From contig NC_009497.1 of NCBI RefSeq assembly GCF_000063605.1, positions 372,001-436,000 on the forward strand: a DNA stretch of 64,000 nt, given 5' to 3'. The translations under genes were made by a program, and so were the position numbers. The DNA is from Mycoplasmopsis agalactiae PG2 (GTDB lineage Bacteria > Bacillota_I > Bacilli_A > Mycoplasmatales > Metamycoplasmataceae). The notes under the pieces were generated by a model. The model was not told where the DNA came from and ran no database searches. It saw only the letters and a list, made by a program, of their open reading frames with translations. Shown piece after piece: positions 23,575-33,414 of this stretch (within the stretch, counting starts at the first letter, position 1; every line of letters begins with the position of its first letter).

Positions 23575-23606
23575 AAACTTGTTACACCAAACCACAACAA
23601 GTTTTT
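23573..23606. terminator. Bidirectional terminator (duplicated copy)
   Basis: AAAAACTTGT pairs with ACAAGTTTTTA; homologous to 15666-15694 with a longer loop. Confidence 0.75.
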
Positions 23607-23645
23607 ATTTTTATACTTTCAATCCCGTTTTATAGTCTTAAATGA

Positions 23646-24017
23646 CTATTTCATAATTTCATTATTTAGCTCTTCGCAAAGCTTTTTGGCATAGTCTCCT
23701 ACAACTATTGAGATATTATTTGATGAAATCATTAAACCACTAACGTATTTTAATTGTTCCAATTTATCTTTTTGTACAGCTGTTTTATCATTGATAAACA
23801 CTTTTATTCTAGAAATAGTACTTGAAGCACTTATAATGTTGTTTTTGCCACCTAATAAATTAACTAATTCAAGTGTGTCCATACTTGAATCAAGTCTATT
23901 AATTTCACCTTTTTTTAGTTTTTTGACTTTATTATTTTTGATTCGTCAATATAGTCAGCAAAAGCCAAATGTAAATATTGTAAGCATTGCTATTTTTCAT
24001 TTATCGCCTGTTGTCAT
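23646..24017 (-). CDS. Membrane-anchored PTS EIIB-like protein without the phospho-cysteine (copy 2)
   Basis: A 123-residue paralog of the protein at 15726-16097, with the same transmembrane N-terminus (MTTGDKWKIA) and EIIB-like domain (LGGKNNI, STISRIKVF, VVGDYAKKLCEEL). The EIIB active-site Cys position is again Thr. Many codon differences from copy 1 but few changes in protein sequence indicate that the second copy has been kept under selection. Retention of the full frame while its neighbour in the duplication was reduced to a stub supports a real function. Confidence 0.75.
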
Positions 24018-24082
24018 AACTTAATCCTTATGGAAATATTGTACATTAATATTTGTGTTATTTCTAGCATTGATTTAAAGCA

Positions 24083-25195
24083 TTATTCTAATCTTTTAGC
24101 GCATCAATCACCACCGCTAAGTTCAATAATTACATCTATTTCATTATCTTTATAATCTTGATATTGATAAACTTCAGCATCATTTGCTCTAGTATATATT
24201 TTTAGATCTCTTATAACTAATGTTTCAAACAAAATGCCGTATAAATTAACATCTTTGGTCAATTTTTTAGCAGCTATATTTAACAAAGCATATGCTAATG
24301 ATTGGTCGCTAAAATACTTTTTTTCTAATTGTTTAACTCTTAATGATGAACGATAATTAGGAGCAAGTGGTTTTAGGTTGTCAAACAAAAACATTTTATT
24401 TAAAAATTCTAAATACATGGATAATGTTGGTTTTGATATATTCTCTGGTTCATTTTGGAAATGTCTGAAATTATTGATCGCTCAGAAACAGTAGTAGAAA
24501 CATTTTGTGCTAATTATTTTGAAATGAGTTTTATTTTGCCATAGTCAAATTTATTGCCAGATTCATCAACTAATTCCTGACTTAAAATTGCATTAACATA
24601 TTGCTTAGCAACTAAGTGAGAATCTTTTAAAGGATCATCAATGCCATCTGGCCAGCCACCTCTTATAATTAAATGAGCTAACTTATCAAAACTTAGCTCT
24701 TCAACATATTGTGGCTGGAAATTATAATTTTCAGTACATAATTTTTGTAGCGAAACTATGCCAGATGCATATCCCGATTCATAATAAACTCATTGTATTC
24801 ATTTTAAGTCTACTAATTTTGCCAGCACCACTGTGCAAAACGCCTTTATACTTTGGAGTAGAGGAACCAGTGAGTATAAATAAACCATTTTCACTAATTT
24901 CATCAACTTTTGCTCTCGCTGCATCTCAAATAGCAGGCGCTTCCTGTCATTCATCTATCATTCTAGGATTTTCACCTATTAAAACTGATGAAAGGTTTAA
25001 ATTAGCTAACTGTCTATTTGCAAAATTGTTATATGATCACCTATTAAAAATTCACTTTTAGATGCATATCTAGAAGCTCATGTCTGACCGCACCATTTTG
25101 GCTCTTCTATGCAAATTGCATCTGCAATTTTTAAATAGCGAATAGTCACTTTATCAATGATTCTGGGTTTATTATTTTCTTGTTCATAATGCTAC
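24083..25195 (-). pseudogene. AAA ATPase with DUF4143, broken
   Basis: Pieces in several frames on the complement line up as one member of the ATP-binding DUF4143 family common in mycoplasmas: a degenerate P-loop region (EEPKWCGQTWAS), MIDEWQEAPAIWDA (Walker B), FILTGSST (sensor), IIRGGWPDG and the C-terminal SLRVKQLEKKYFSDQSLAYA. Frameshifts and stops near 24520, 24440 and 25000 prevent translation of the whole. The function of intact members is unknown. Confidence 0.75.
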
Positions 25196-25343
25196 ATAAA
25201 AATCAATGATTTACCAAATTTTGAAATATCCGCTTAAGAAAAAAGTAATTAATAATTATATATTTTATACTGTTTTAGATTGCTAATTTAGATTGCTAAA
25301 TAATGACACTAAATCAGTTGATGATAAACTATATTGACTCTCT

Positions 25344-25592
25344 GTGTCAATTACTATTAGCACCATTAAATGCAAATTTGATGAGCTTACTAACTATTTA
25401 AAGCATACAATTAATTTACTCTCATCCAAGCCTAAAACAGCACATAAAATCTATGATATAAAGAAATTCATAAGGTTTTATACAACTAATAATAAGTTTA
25501 TAAATGAGACAATAACAAACAAATACTACACAAGCGGTAATGCTGAAACATTTGTTTCTAAAAAGATATATAGGAAAGAATTTTGAGCTTAA
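25344..25592 (+). CDS. Small hypothetical protein
   Basis: An 82-residue open frame ending KEFWA after one UGA, basic and without recognisable domain. Similar coding-like sequence continues upstream without a good start (DDKLYWLSV), so it may be the tail of a decayed gene. Weak ribosome-binding signal. I do not recognise it. Confidence 0.3.
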
Positions 25593-25792
25593 ATCAATCG
25601 ATGCAATCATTAGAACGATAATTTCTGAAACAGACCACAATTTAATAATCATAAATTTGATCAAAAGCACTATAAAACAGTAATAAAAACGCAATATTAA
25701 AATATTGTGAATTTTTCTTATGCCAAGAAGTAAAATAGAGTAGAACAAATATTAAAGTAGAATTGAATTACCGTCTTACCCACTTAATACTT

Positions 25793-26230
25793 TCATTTCC
25801 GAAATTTTTCTTTAATTTTTAACTTATCTAGATAATAATTTAATAGTTGCTTACTAGGCAATAATTGTTTTAGGTTAGAAGGAATTTTAGAATTCTCTAG
25901 GTAGAATTTAACAGCTAATTTAAGATTATCAATATCATATTTACAATTAGAAATCTGTTTAAGTTTTTCATCGTGATAATAAGTAAAACGAGTTATCTTA
26001 CCTTCATCATTTTTTGTTTCATACATTGTAATTTTAAGTAAAAAAATACCGCCTAGAGTAATTCATTTTCTAGTTTCTTTTCTAAATATCTTTCAGTTGG
26101 GATAAAGGGCTTTTCTTAATGTGTTTCGAAAATACTCTTCTTTATCATTTAACTCTTTTGCTTTGTTTGCATATAACTTATTAGTGGTTTCTAAGATATT
26201 ATTAAATATATCTACATCTAACTTTTCCAT
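25793..26230 (-). CDS. Hypothetical protein
   Basis: A 145-residue protein when two UGA codons are read as Trp and the ATG at 26230 is used. It is basic, has one hydrophobic stretch in the middle (ITLGGIFLLKITM) and otherwise predicted helices. No family recognised. It lies downstream of the toxin-like gene on the same strand, separated by a long hairpin at 26347-26389, so it might be a separate unit or a third member of that locus. Confidence 0.5.
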
Positions 26231-26346
26231 AGCATCTTAATTATATGAAACAATGCATTATTAAAAAACTTAGTATAAAAAATTCACAGGTTATAAGCCT
26301 ATGAGAGTTGTTAATAAAGTAAAATTATTACTTGTATATTCAAATG

Positions 26347-26389
26347 GCTCTAGAAGGCTTTATTTGCTTAAATAAAAGCATTCTAGAGC
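26347..26389. repeat. 43-base near-perfect inverted repeat
   Basis: GCTCTAGAA (26347-26355) pairs with TTCTAGAGC (26381-26389) and the inner GCTTTATTT with AAATAAAAGC. No T tract follows on either strand, so it is not a standard terminator. It sits just past the toxin-like gene. Confidence 0.6.
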
Positions 26390-26416
26390 ATTAAGCCTGC
26401 ATCATCTTCTAGAGTG

Positions 26417-27178
26417 TTAATTGTCTTTGGCTTCTTGTTTCTGATGATTATCAAGAAGAGCTGCTTGTTTTTTAGATTCCCTTTGCCTTTTCGTCTTGCT
26501 AGGTTTTTTTATAGCATTATTTACTTCGTCTTCTTCAAGACCGCTAAGAAATATAAAATGTTTTCTTAACTCTAAGTATATATCAGGAAGTTTAGATAAT
26601 TCTTTATCGATGAAGTATATAGGAGTGTAGAGTAATTTAGTATATGTATTTATAAAATTGAGAGCATCATCTTTAATTTGTTGGTTCATTTTTTTATCTT
26701 TTATAAATTCAGTTTTAGTTTTGGTAAAACCTATAACTTGAGAAAATTTAACATTGTTAGAATGAACAAGAGCAAGTAATTTAGTCATTACTTCATAATA
26801 AATTTCATTATCTAAGTCTACATTGTTTCATTTGCTATCTTTTTCAAAGAGACTTTCAAATAGTTCTCTATCCATTACATTAATTACTGAACAGTTAATG
26901 GCATTTCCTATAGGAGCTTCATTCCCATAGATATTAATATTAGGGATTATTATATTTTTCTTATCTACATTAGTTGATTTCTTGTTGCTGTTTCGAATAG
27001 TTTTAACTGGTAAAAAATAAACTTTATCATTAGAATAAAAGACTACATAAGGACGGTTAAGTTTATAGTTTTTGATAGTTCCAATTGTATTTTCATTTTT
27101 ATTTATTGCAATAGGTAGATTATTTTTATTGTTTCGAACTTTATAAATTTTCCCAAACATTATAATATTACTATTCAT
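26417..27178 (-). CDS. ToxN/AbiQ-like toxin candidate (type III TA layout)
   Basis: A 253-residue protein. The N-terminal 110 residues look like the compact barrel of type III toxin endoribonucleases: LNRPYVVFYSNDKVYFLPVKT around residue 40, where ToxN has RPY...G...YF.PL, and GNAINCSVINVMDRELF around residue 92, where ToxN has a G-x-LN-x-NNMIPV segment. The C-terminal half is helical and ends in a very basic tail. Directly upstream is a short RNA gene capped by an intrinsic terminator, exactly the order antitoxin RNA - terminator - toxin of type III systems. A truncated paralog lies further upstream. Compared with that paralog the last 11 residues are lost by a frame change at the C-terminus. 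Family assignment is by pattern only. Confidence 0.55.
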
Positions 27179-27201
27179 ACTAATATAAATTATAAAACAA
27201 T

Positions 27202-27310
27202 AAAAAATGTAGGTATTTAAACCTACAATTGTTTCTTTTGTTCTCCGAGTGACCAGACACCCGAGGGTAGTTCGAAACTATAATCTACCTAATAATAGAG
27301 ATATTTATCT
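27202..27310 (-). ncRNA. Small structured RNA, candidate type III antitoxin
   Basis: On the complement, a TATAAT box (27318-27323) preceded by TGTGCGC would start a roughly 108-nt RNA. It contains a hairpin with GGTAG/CTACC, a second with GTG/CAC inside CTCGG...CGGAG, the single-stranded-looking block ACAAAAGAAACA, and ends in a terminator TGTAGGT/ACCTACA plus six T, 23 nt before the toxin-like start. A related RNA of the same length is at 53053-53160: the ACAAAAGAAACA block, GGTCA and the terminator position are conserved while the paired bases differ, as for a folded RNA. Confidence 0.65.
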
Positions 27311-27384
27311 CTTAAATATTATAGCGCACATTTTTTGTTTTTGTTTAATTTTTTATATTGTTTTATTTGTTTTAATGAAGCATC

Positions 27385-27950
27385 TTAGAGTATTAATCCT
27401 TCATCATCTTCTAGAGTGTTAATTTCGTTTTCATTTTCATTATGTTCAGTAGAATTAATCTGGCTAGTATGTGCTATATTTTCTTTTTCTTTGCGCTTAG
27501 CTAAGTTTACAAAGTGTTCCTTAAGAATACTATATTCACTTGGCAGTTTGGATAATTCTTCATTTATTTCACATAAAGAAATCTTACGTAATTCATAATA
27601 TGTTTTTATAAAACTTATTGCAGCAGTTTTAATTTCGTTATCAATCTTTTTTTATAAATTCAGTTTTATATTTGCCAAAACCTTTTACTTGATAAAATTG
27701 AACTTTATTAGAATTAAGCGTGTAGTATAACTTAGACATTACACCTTTATAAATTTTGGCATCCAATTCAACATCATTTCATTTATTGTCTATTTCAAAT
27801 AAACTTTCAAAAAGTTCTCTATCCATTACATTAATTACTGAACAGTTAATAGCATTTCCTATAGGCGCTTCATTACCATATATATTGTTAATTAAAAGCA
27901 AAGATTACAATATAGTTTTGTCTACACCATTATTTGTGCGTTTAAATATT
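27385..27950 (-). pseudogene. Truncated, frameshifted paralog of the toxin-like gene
   Basis: Residues match the 26417-27178 product from IYGNEAPIGNAINCSVINVMDRELFE through the helical C-terminal half (EELSKLPSEY versus KELSKLPDIY). The N-terminus is missing where it meets the end of the giant lipoprotein gene, an internal stop lies near 27900 and a frameshift in an A-run near 27650 splits the rest. The C-terminus (INTLEDDEGLIL) shows the ancestral ending lost in the intact copy. Order on the strand: broken toxin, RNA, intact toxin. Confidence 0.7.
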
Positions 27951-30543
27951 ATTTTCTAAAACAATAATGTCATATGATATTTTAGCGTGTGCAAATAAAC
28001 CACCAGGAGATATGCTTACATCTTTGATACTTTTTAATGGTAACTGTTTTTTGCCTTCAGGCAAATAAATAGTCGGATGAATTGAATGTATACCAGAATC
28101 CGAAGGATGTGAGTCCAAAAGTGCATTAAGAATTAATGATAATTTTGTGTTTTTGTCTAAAAAGTTGTTATCGATAATAATTTGGCCTAAGTTAGATTTA
28201 AGTTTGTTATTATCAAATGTGCCATATCTGTCTATGTCATCAAGATCATACTTAACATACATAATTCCTTGAACTTTGTTTGTTTCAACTAGAACTGTAG
28301 CACTATTATCTTTTCTTCAAACGCTAATAACTGATAAATCATCTTTCTGTACTCCAAGTTTTTCGAAGAAGTAGTTATTTGTTGCTCAAAGTTTATCTGC
28401 AATTTCTTGTTTAGTGTCATTAAATAGCGTTCCAATGTCAAGAGTCGTATTTTTTATATATTTTTCAAAAATGTTGTAAAAGAATTTTATCTTAAGTGAA
28501 CCTGTGTATTCATCATTATTTATTACCTTAATAATAAGTTTTTTGTTATCTAATTCTTTTGAAAGTTGCTCTTCTTTTATTCCTAATTTTTCAATAGCAT
28601 TTTTATTTTGCTCTATAAATTTTTTGTATGCAAAATCTATATCAAATTTGTCATCTGGCTTCAATTCAAAAACATTAATTAATTCCTTTAGATCTGAATT
28701 AACATTTCTTTTACCGTAAACACTTGTTTTAATTGAGCCTATGTAATCCGGATGTTCAATTTCTAAAGTTTTTTTATAATCATCATTTATGTCAGTTGTT
28801 AATTTAATGTGACTTTCATCAATATTTAATTCTTTAGCTATTTCTTTGTTTATGTTTAAAAATTCTTTTATAACAACATTGTCACTAAAGTCATCAAATT
28901 TAGGTAAATTGAGCTCAAATTTATCTAAGTAAGTAGTTATATCTGTTTTTTTATATACTTTAAAACTAATTTCACCAAATCAAAGTTTATTTGTATCATT
29001 AATTTTCGTAGTAAAAGTATCGCCAACTAATGTGTATGTTAAATCACTTTCAAATATATAAAGTTCATCTAACGCATTTTCATTAGTTCTATAAAATGTT
29101 TTAAATATATGTCGTGCATCTAACTCACTAAATTTTCCTAAATCAATTTTGAATTTATTTATAACAGTTTTTATGTCAGATTTCTTAGAAACATTGAAAC
29201 TGATTTCACCTTTTCATAATCGTGAATTTCTTTTCACTTTTATAGTAAATACATCCCCATCTAATGAATATTCTAGAATATTAGAGCTTATGTTGGCTCT
29301 TTTTAATTCATCTTCATTCAAATGATAAAAAGTTGCAAATATTACATCCATGTCTAATATTTTAAACTTAGGCATTTCAGTATTAAGTCTATCTAGAATA
29401 GATTCAAGATTATATTTTTCATAAACTCTAAATTCTACTTCTCCAGTGAATTCATCATTTGTCGAATTAACTTTAACAGTAAAAATATTGCCTTCTAATG
29501 TAAAAATTAAGTCTGATGAACTTAGTTTTAATTCATCTAATTTTTTGTTATTGCTTTTTATAAAGGTTTCGGCTAGTTCCCTTTCGTTTAAACTTTCAAA
29601 TCTATATGTAGATGAATCCGGAAATTCTCAATTTATTGACTTTATATTACTTTTTGTATAAACTTCAAAACTAAATTCACCTTTTCAGCGACTAGAACTT
29701 TCTCCAGCTTTTATAGTAAGAAAATTATTTTCTAATGATCATTCTAGATCTCATTTATCCAAACCCAACTGTGATAGTTTGCTACTATTTTTTTCAATAA
29801 AAGTTTCGAAAGCATAATGGTCTTTTGGATGTGACAAAGTATCGAATTTAGGTAAATTGAGGATGAGTTTATCTTTAATTGTTTTAAGGTCATTCTTAAC
29901 ATAAAAATAAAAACTAACTGAACCTTTGAAATCTTTGTTGGAAGGCATTACATTTACTGTAAACTTATTATTAACATTATCAATTGAGTAATCTAAATCA
30001 TAAGAATTTATTTTTAACTCCTTTAGTTTTTCTTTGTTTTTGGTAATAAATGTGTCTTTTAAAATTGTCTCATTTATTTCATCAAAGCCATATCGGTAAT
30101 TTACAAGATCTCATTCTATATCGCTGATATCTGTTTTTTTATGCACTTTAAAACTAAATTGTCCAAATAGCGATTTGCTAATAGGTTTGGCCGCAACTGT
30201 AAATGAATCATTTTGCAATGAATATTCCAAATCATCTATGTTTATTTTTAAGTCATCTATAATTTTTTGATTTTGTGAAATGAAAGTATCAAACACAACT
30301 TTTGCATCTAAACTATCAAATTTAGGAAACTTTGTATAAAATGCAGACTTAATATTTTCTAAATTTGTCTTTTTTAATTCTGATTTTGTACTTTTATCAT
30401 TTATAGCCCTTTTATTCCCTGAAAAAGGATCTTCAATTATTAAATTTTTAGCTTCTTTTATTAGTGAATCTTCATTACACTTAACAGAAATAAGAGGAAG
30501 CGAAATTAAAGCCCCCCCCTAATAATGTTATTATCTTTTTCAT
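27942..30543 (-). CDS. Giant repeat lipoprotein, phase OFF by poly-G tract
   Basis: With the eight G as sequenced, translation from 30543 gives MKKIITLLGGG and stops after 20 codons. Seven (or ten) G opens a frame of 866 residues with a lipobox (LPLISVKC) and no further stop to 27942. The body is built from about eight divergent modules of 80-90 residues, each with the pattern F-x-N-x-L-x-L, L-x-Y-x-L-x-x-x-x-F-T-[VI]-K, G-E-[IV]-S-F-x-V-Y-x-K-x-[ND]-I (for example FTGEVEFRVYEKYNL and WKGEISFNVSKKSDI). No enzymatic motif. Long frame conservation downstream of the tract argues that the OFF state is reversible. A good promoter precedes it. Confidence 0.8.
30512..30519 (-). repeat. poly-G tract (8 G on coding strand), phase OFF
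   Basis: Eight G at codons 9-11 of the giant repeat lipoprotein. The open frame needs seven or ten. Confidence 0.85.
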
Positions 30544-30562
30544 ACAACTCCTCAAAATTATG

Positions 30563-30591
30563 ACTATATTAGTTTCATTTTATCATTGCAA
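30563..30591 (-). promoter_or_regulatory. Promoter of the giant repeat lipoprotein
   Basis: On the complement TTGCAA (30586-30591) and TATAGT (30563-30568) with 17 bases between; a GAGGAG ribosome-binding site precedes the ATG at 30543. The rest of 30592-30813 shows no gene. Confidence 0.65.
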
Positions 30592-30813
30592 GCGTTAATT
30601 TTAAGAATTTTTAAAAAACATGCAATATAGCAAATAATTTTTATGGAAATGTTTCTATAGGGCAAATATTAGTATAAAATAGATAAATACATCAAAATAT
30701 AAACAAATATATAGTTAACTTAGATTAAGCTAAAAATCAACATCAAGCTGTGATTTTTTTAAAGATTTATAAAAGCTGAAAAAAACAATGTTTAGATATA
30801 AATTTTGAAACAA

Positions 30814-30838
30814 AAAATGCCTGTGCTGGCATTTTTAT
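30814..30838 (-). terminator. Terminator of the exonuclease-like gene
   Basis: AAAAATGCC pairs with GGCATTTTT around TGTGCT, 20 nt past the restored stop at 30858. Confidence 0.75.
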
Positions 30839-30857
30839 TTTAAGCGCATCAAAAAAA

Positions 30858-31734
30858 TTAAATTAATGCTTTGTAAAATGCTTTGTTATACTTCATATAA
30901 TTTGGATGCATTCAATTATTGTTTACAACAAAATTTAAAATAAAGTCCATAAATAATGAAGCTTCTAACACGTCATTTTTGCATTTTTTTCTTGCATTTC
31001 TAACTTTTTGTAAAAGTTTGTTGTAAACATTCAAATTAGCTGGCATTAGCATAAAATTTAAGTGCATCGCATGACAATTCGAAACTATTGTAATTTTTGT
31101 AATCTATTTCATTACTAAAAGCTTCAGGTCGTAATTCAAATAAGTCTGATATTCTTCTTATTTCGAATTTATCATTTTTATTATTATTTAAATACAATGA
31201 ATAGTAAGAATATGGACTTGAGGATACATTTATTTCTTTTAATATATCATATGTATCAACGTAATTAACAATGAATACATTTTTATCATCGTCATATTTA
31301 AACAAGCTATCAATGTTATAACTTTCAATCATTTTTTTATTCTGATTTGCTCATTTTTCAACTATTGATTTGTCGGCCTCATGGCCTGCAAAAATTATGG
31401 TTTTTATCTTATTTTCAAGACATATTCTTATAAATTTGCTCTTGAGTTTGCTATATTCACTGTTGAAGTTAAAACCATCATCATTTAATTTTTTTGTAAT
31501 AAATAATTCATTAATATCGTTTAATTTAACATTGAATGAGTTATTGTTTTTAACAATTAGATAACTTAAGGCATAAACGATATTTTTTTGATTCTTAGAA
31601 TAAAGCTTAACTGGAAGTTTACATTTATTATGATGGCCTTTATTGAAAAACTCAGTGTCAACTACAATTGCTGGATATTCTATACTACTTAACATATCAA
31701 ATATGTTTTGCTTATTACATTTTAAAAAGAGCAT
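30858..31734 (-). pseudogene. DEDD exonuclease-like protein, probably frameshifted
   Basis: The N-terminus has AIVVDTEFFNKG, the Exo I D-x-E of DEDD 3'-5' exonucleases, and IIFAGHEADKSIVEKW in the Exo II position. The first frame ends at 31036 (232 residues); dropping one T from the run near 31050 continues the frame through NLNVYNKLLQKVRNARKKC and NDVLEASLFMDFIL to 30858, totalling 291 residues, and puts a likely Exo III segment in place. The terminator follows the longer version, which supports it as ancestral. It lies 47 nt after a transposase-derived gene. Exonuclease assignment is tentative. Confidence 0.45.
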
Positions 31735-31781
31735 ATTTTGGTAGCTTATACAGCTTTTCCTTTCATTTATTCAAGACAACT

Positions 31782-33218
31782 TTAAATTTTTAAAATATTA
31801 ATTAATTCATTTACATAATCAGGGATCGATGACAATTCTCATTTCCCTCTATTATTTAATTGTTTTTTGTAAGTTTTTAAATAATCAAGCAATGTTTCAA
31901 AGCTATATTTTTGATCTAATTTTAATTCTATTAATTTATTTTGAATTTCTCAGTTTAATATTTCAGCTAGAAACAAAATAAACTGATTTACAGGCTTTCA
32001 CGCATAATCAACTGGGTTAATAAAAATTTTATCTTCAATATTTTTTGAAAAATTAAAACTCTTTCCAATTTTGGGATGTTGTTGATAAAGCATGTAAATT
32101 TCTTCCAATTTTACATCCATATTAGACTCTATAGCCATTACCCCAAATCAGTGCATTTGTTCGATTAAATTCCTTGGTGTAAATTTATCATCAAATGTTA
32201 CATTTGACGATATATGTTTATGTTCATTAACATTTTTTTCATGGTCTTTAAATACATAAATAAATTTATTGTCTATTTTGAACTTCTTGCCAGCAATGTA
32301 TCCAATTGTACGATTAGGTAAGAACATCATATTTTCATTTTTATCAAACATTTCATCTTTAATTCAGGATTCATCAACATCAATTTCTTTAATGTAATTA
32401 AGATTTGTTGTTTCTTTTACGGCTTTTTCAATGTTTTCATCATTATGATTTTTGCCTAAATAAATTAGCACATCAAAATAAGCATCATTAGCTAAATACT
32501 CATACAGTACTTTATTAGAAAATCATTCGCCTTTATATGGAAATGAAGAAATAGGTTGTTCGGTTGCAAAATCATAAACAGTAAAAAAATTATAATCAAA
32601 TGAGAAATCAATCACTTTAGAATAATCTTTTAAGTATGCAAATGGTTTTTGATATCTTCTTAATCTTATTAAAAACGTATCATTAGGATATTTGTATTTT
32701 TTAATTCTTTTATCCATAAATGTTTCAATTTGTTGATAATTATTTGCTAATGTATAAAATAAATCATTTATGCTATCTATACTTAAATCAGCATTTTTAA
32801 AAATTTCTGATAGATATGATGTCATAAAGTAATGATTTAAAACATTATTACTTACTTTTGGATAGATACATCTTAATATGGCCATTGAATATAATGTTTC
32901 AGCAGCCTTTTTATCAAACACATCATTAAGACTTACTAACAAATCATTGCTATTATTTGTAAATAAGGCTATATTTCCATAATCTTTAATACCAATTATA
33001 TTTTGTTTTGCTTTCTTTTTTTGACCAACAGGAACCGGGTGTGGATATTCAACAAATTTATTATTTTTTATTTCGCCAACTATCTCAACATCAACAGGCA
33101 CAATTTTATTACCTACTCTCTTACTAGTTCTTCTTATAACTTTGTATGTGCCAAAATAATTACGCACAACTGTGCTTTTTGGTCTTTCCACCTTTTTAAT
33201 GTCGTTTGCTTCCTTCAT
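31782..33218 (-). CDS. IS1634-like transposase-derived protein lacking catalytic residues
   Basis: A 478-residue protein with the layout of IS1634-family (IS4 superfamily) transposases: DYGNIALFTNNSNDLL, TLYSMAILRCIYPKVS and SYLSEIFKNADLSIDSI in the N-terminal third, and IAGKKFKIDNKFIYVF near the centre. At the YREK site near residue 376 the sequence is LYQQHPKIGKSFNFSK: the Y and K remain at the correct spacing but R is His and E is Gly. The frame is fully open, so it may be a domesticated protein rather than a decaying insertion. No terminal repeats seen. It may be transcribed with the downstream exonuclease-like gene. Confidence 0.65.
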
Positions 33219-33370
33219 ATAATCCCCTTGTTACTATACAATGTATTATTTTTTACTAAATAAATTATACATTACTGAATTGTAAATTACTAAAATGAAA
33301 TATTTTAAAAACACTTATGATGCAAAATATTTAGATTAATTTTTAAGGCATTAGTTTGCTTATTCATATA

Positions 33371-33398
33371 AAAAAATCATAGCAATAACACTATGACT
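33371..33398. terminator. Terminator of the membrane gene at 33.4-34.2 kb
   Basis: TCATAG pairs with CTATGA around an eight-base loop, with an A6 run at the left that reads as T6 on the minus strand. Confidence 0.6.
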
Positions 33399-33414
33399 AA
33401 TTATTGTTCAGCAA

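Larger units (their letters stand above)
23453..24020 (+). repeat. Segmental duplication, copy 2
   Basis: Same order and orientation as 15543-16100: lipoprotein 3' end, terminator, EIIB-like gene. Only the 3' fragment of the lipoprotein is retained, marking the junction near 23453. Confidence 0.8.

Noticed and set aside
25422-25748. 108-residue hydrophobic frame on the minus strand
   Set aside because: It overlaps a more plausible plus-strand frame and its hydrophobicity is the expected shadow of Lys/Asn-rich coding sequence.
27202-27340. Possible tRNA because of a TTCGAAC T-loop-like string
   Set aside because: No acceptor stem, anticodon arm or CCA-proximal pairing could be drawn; the promoter and terminator fit a small RNA better.
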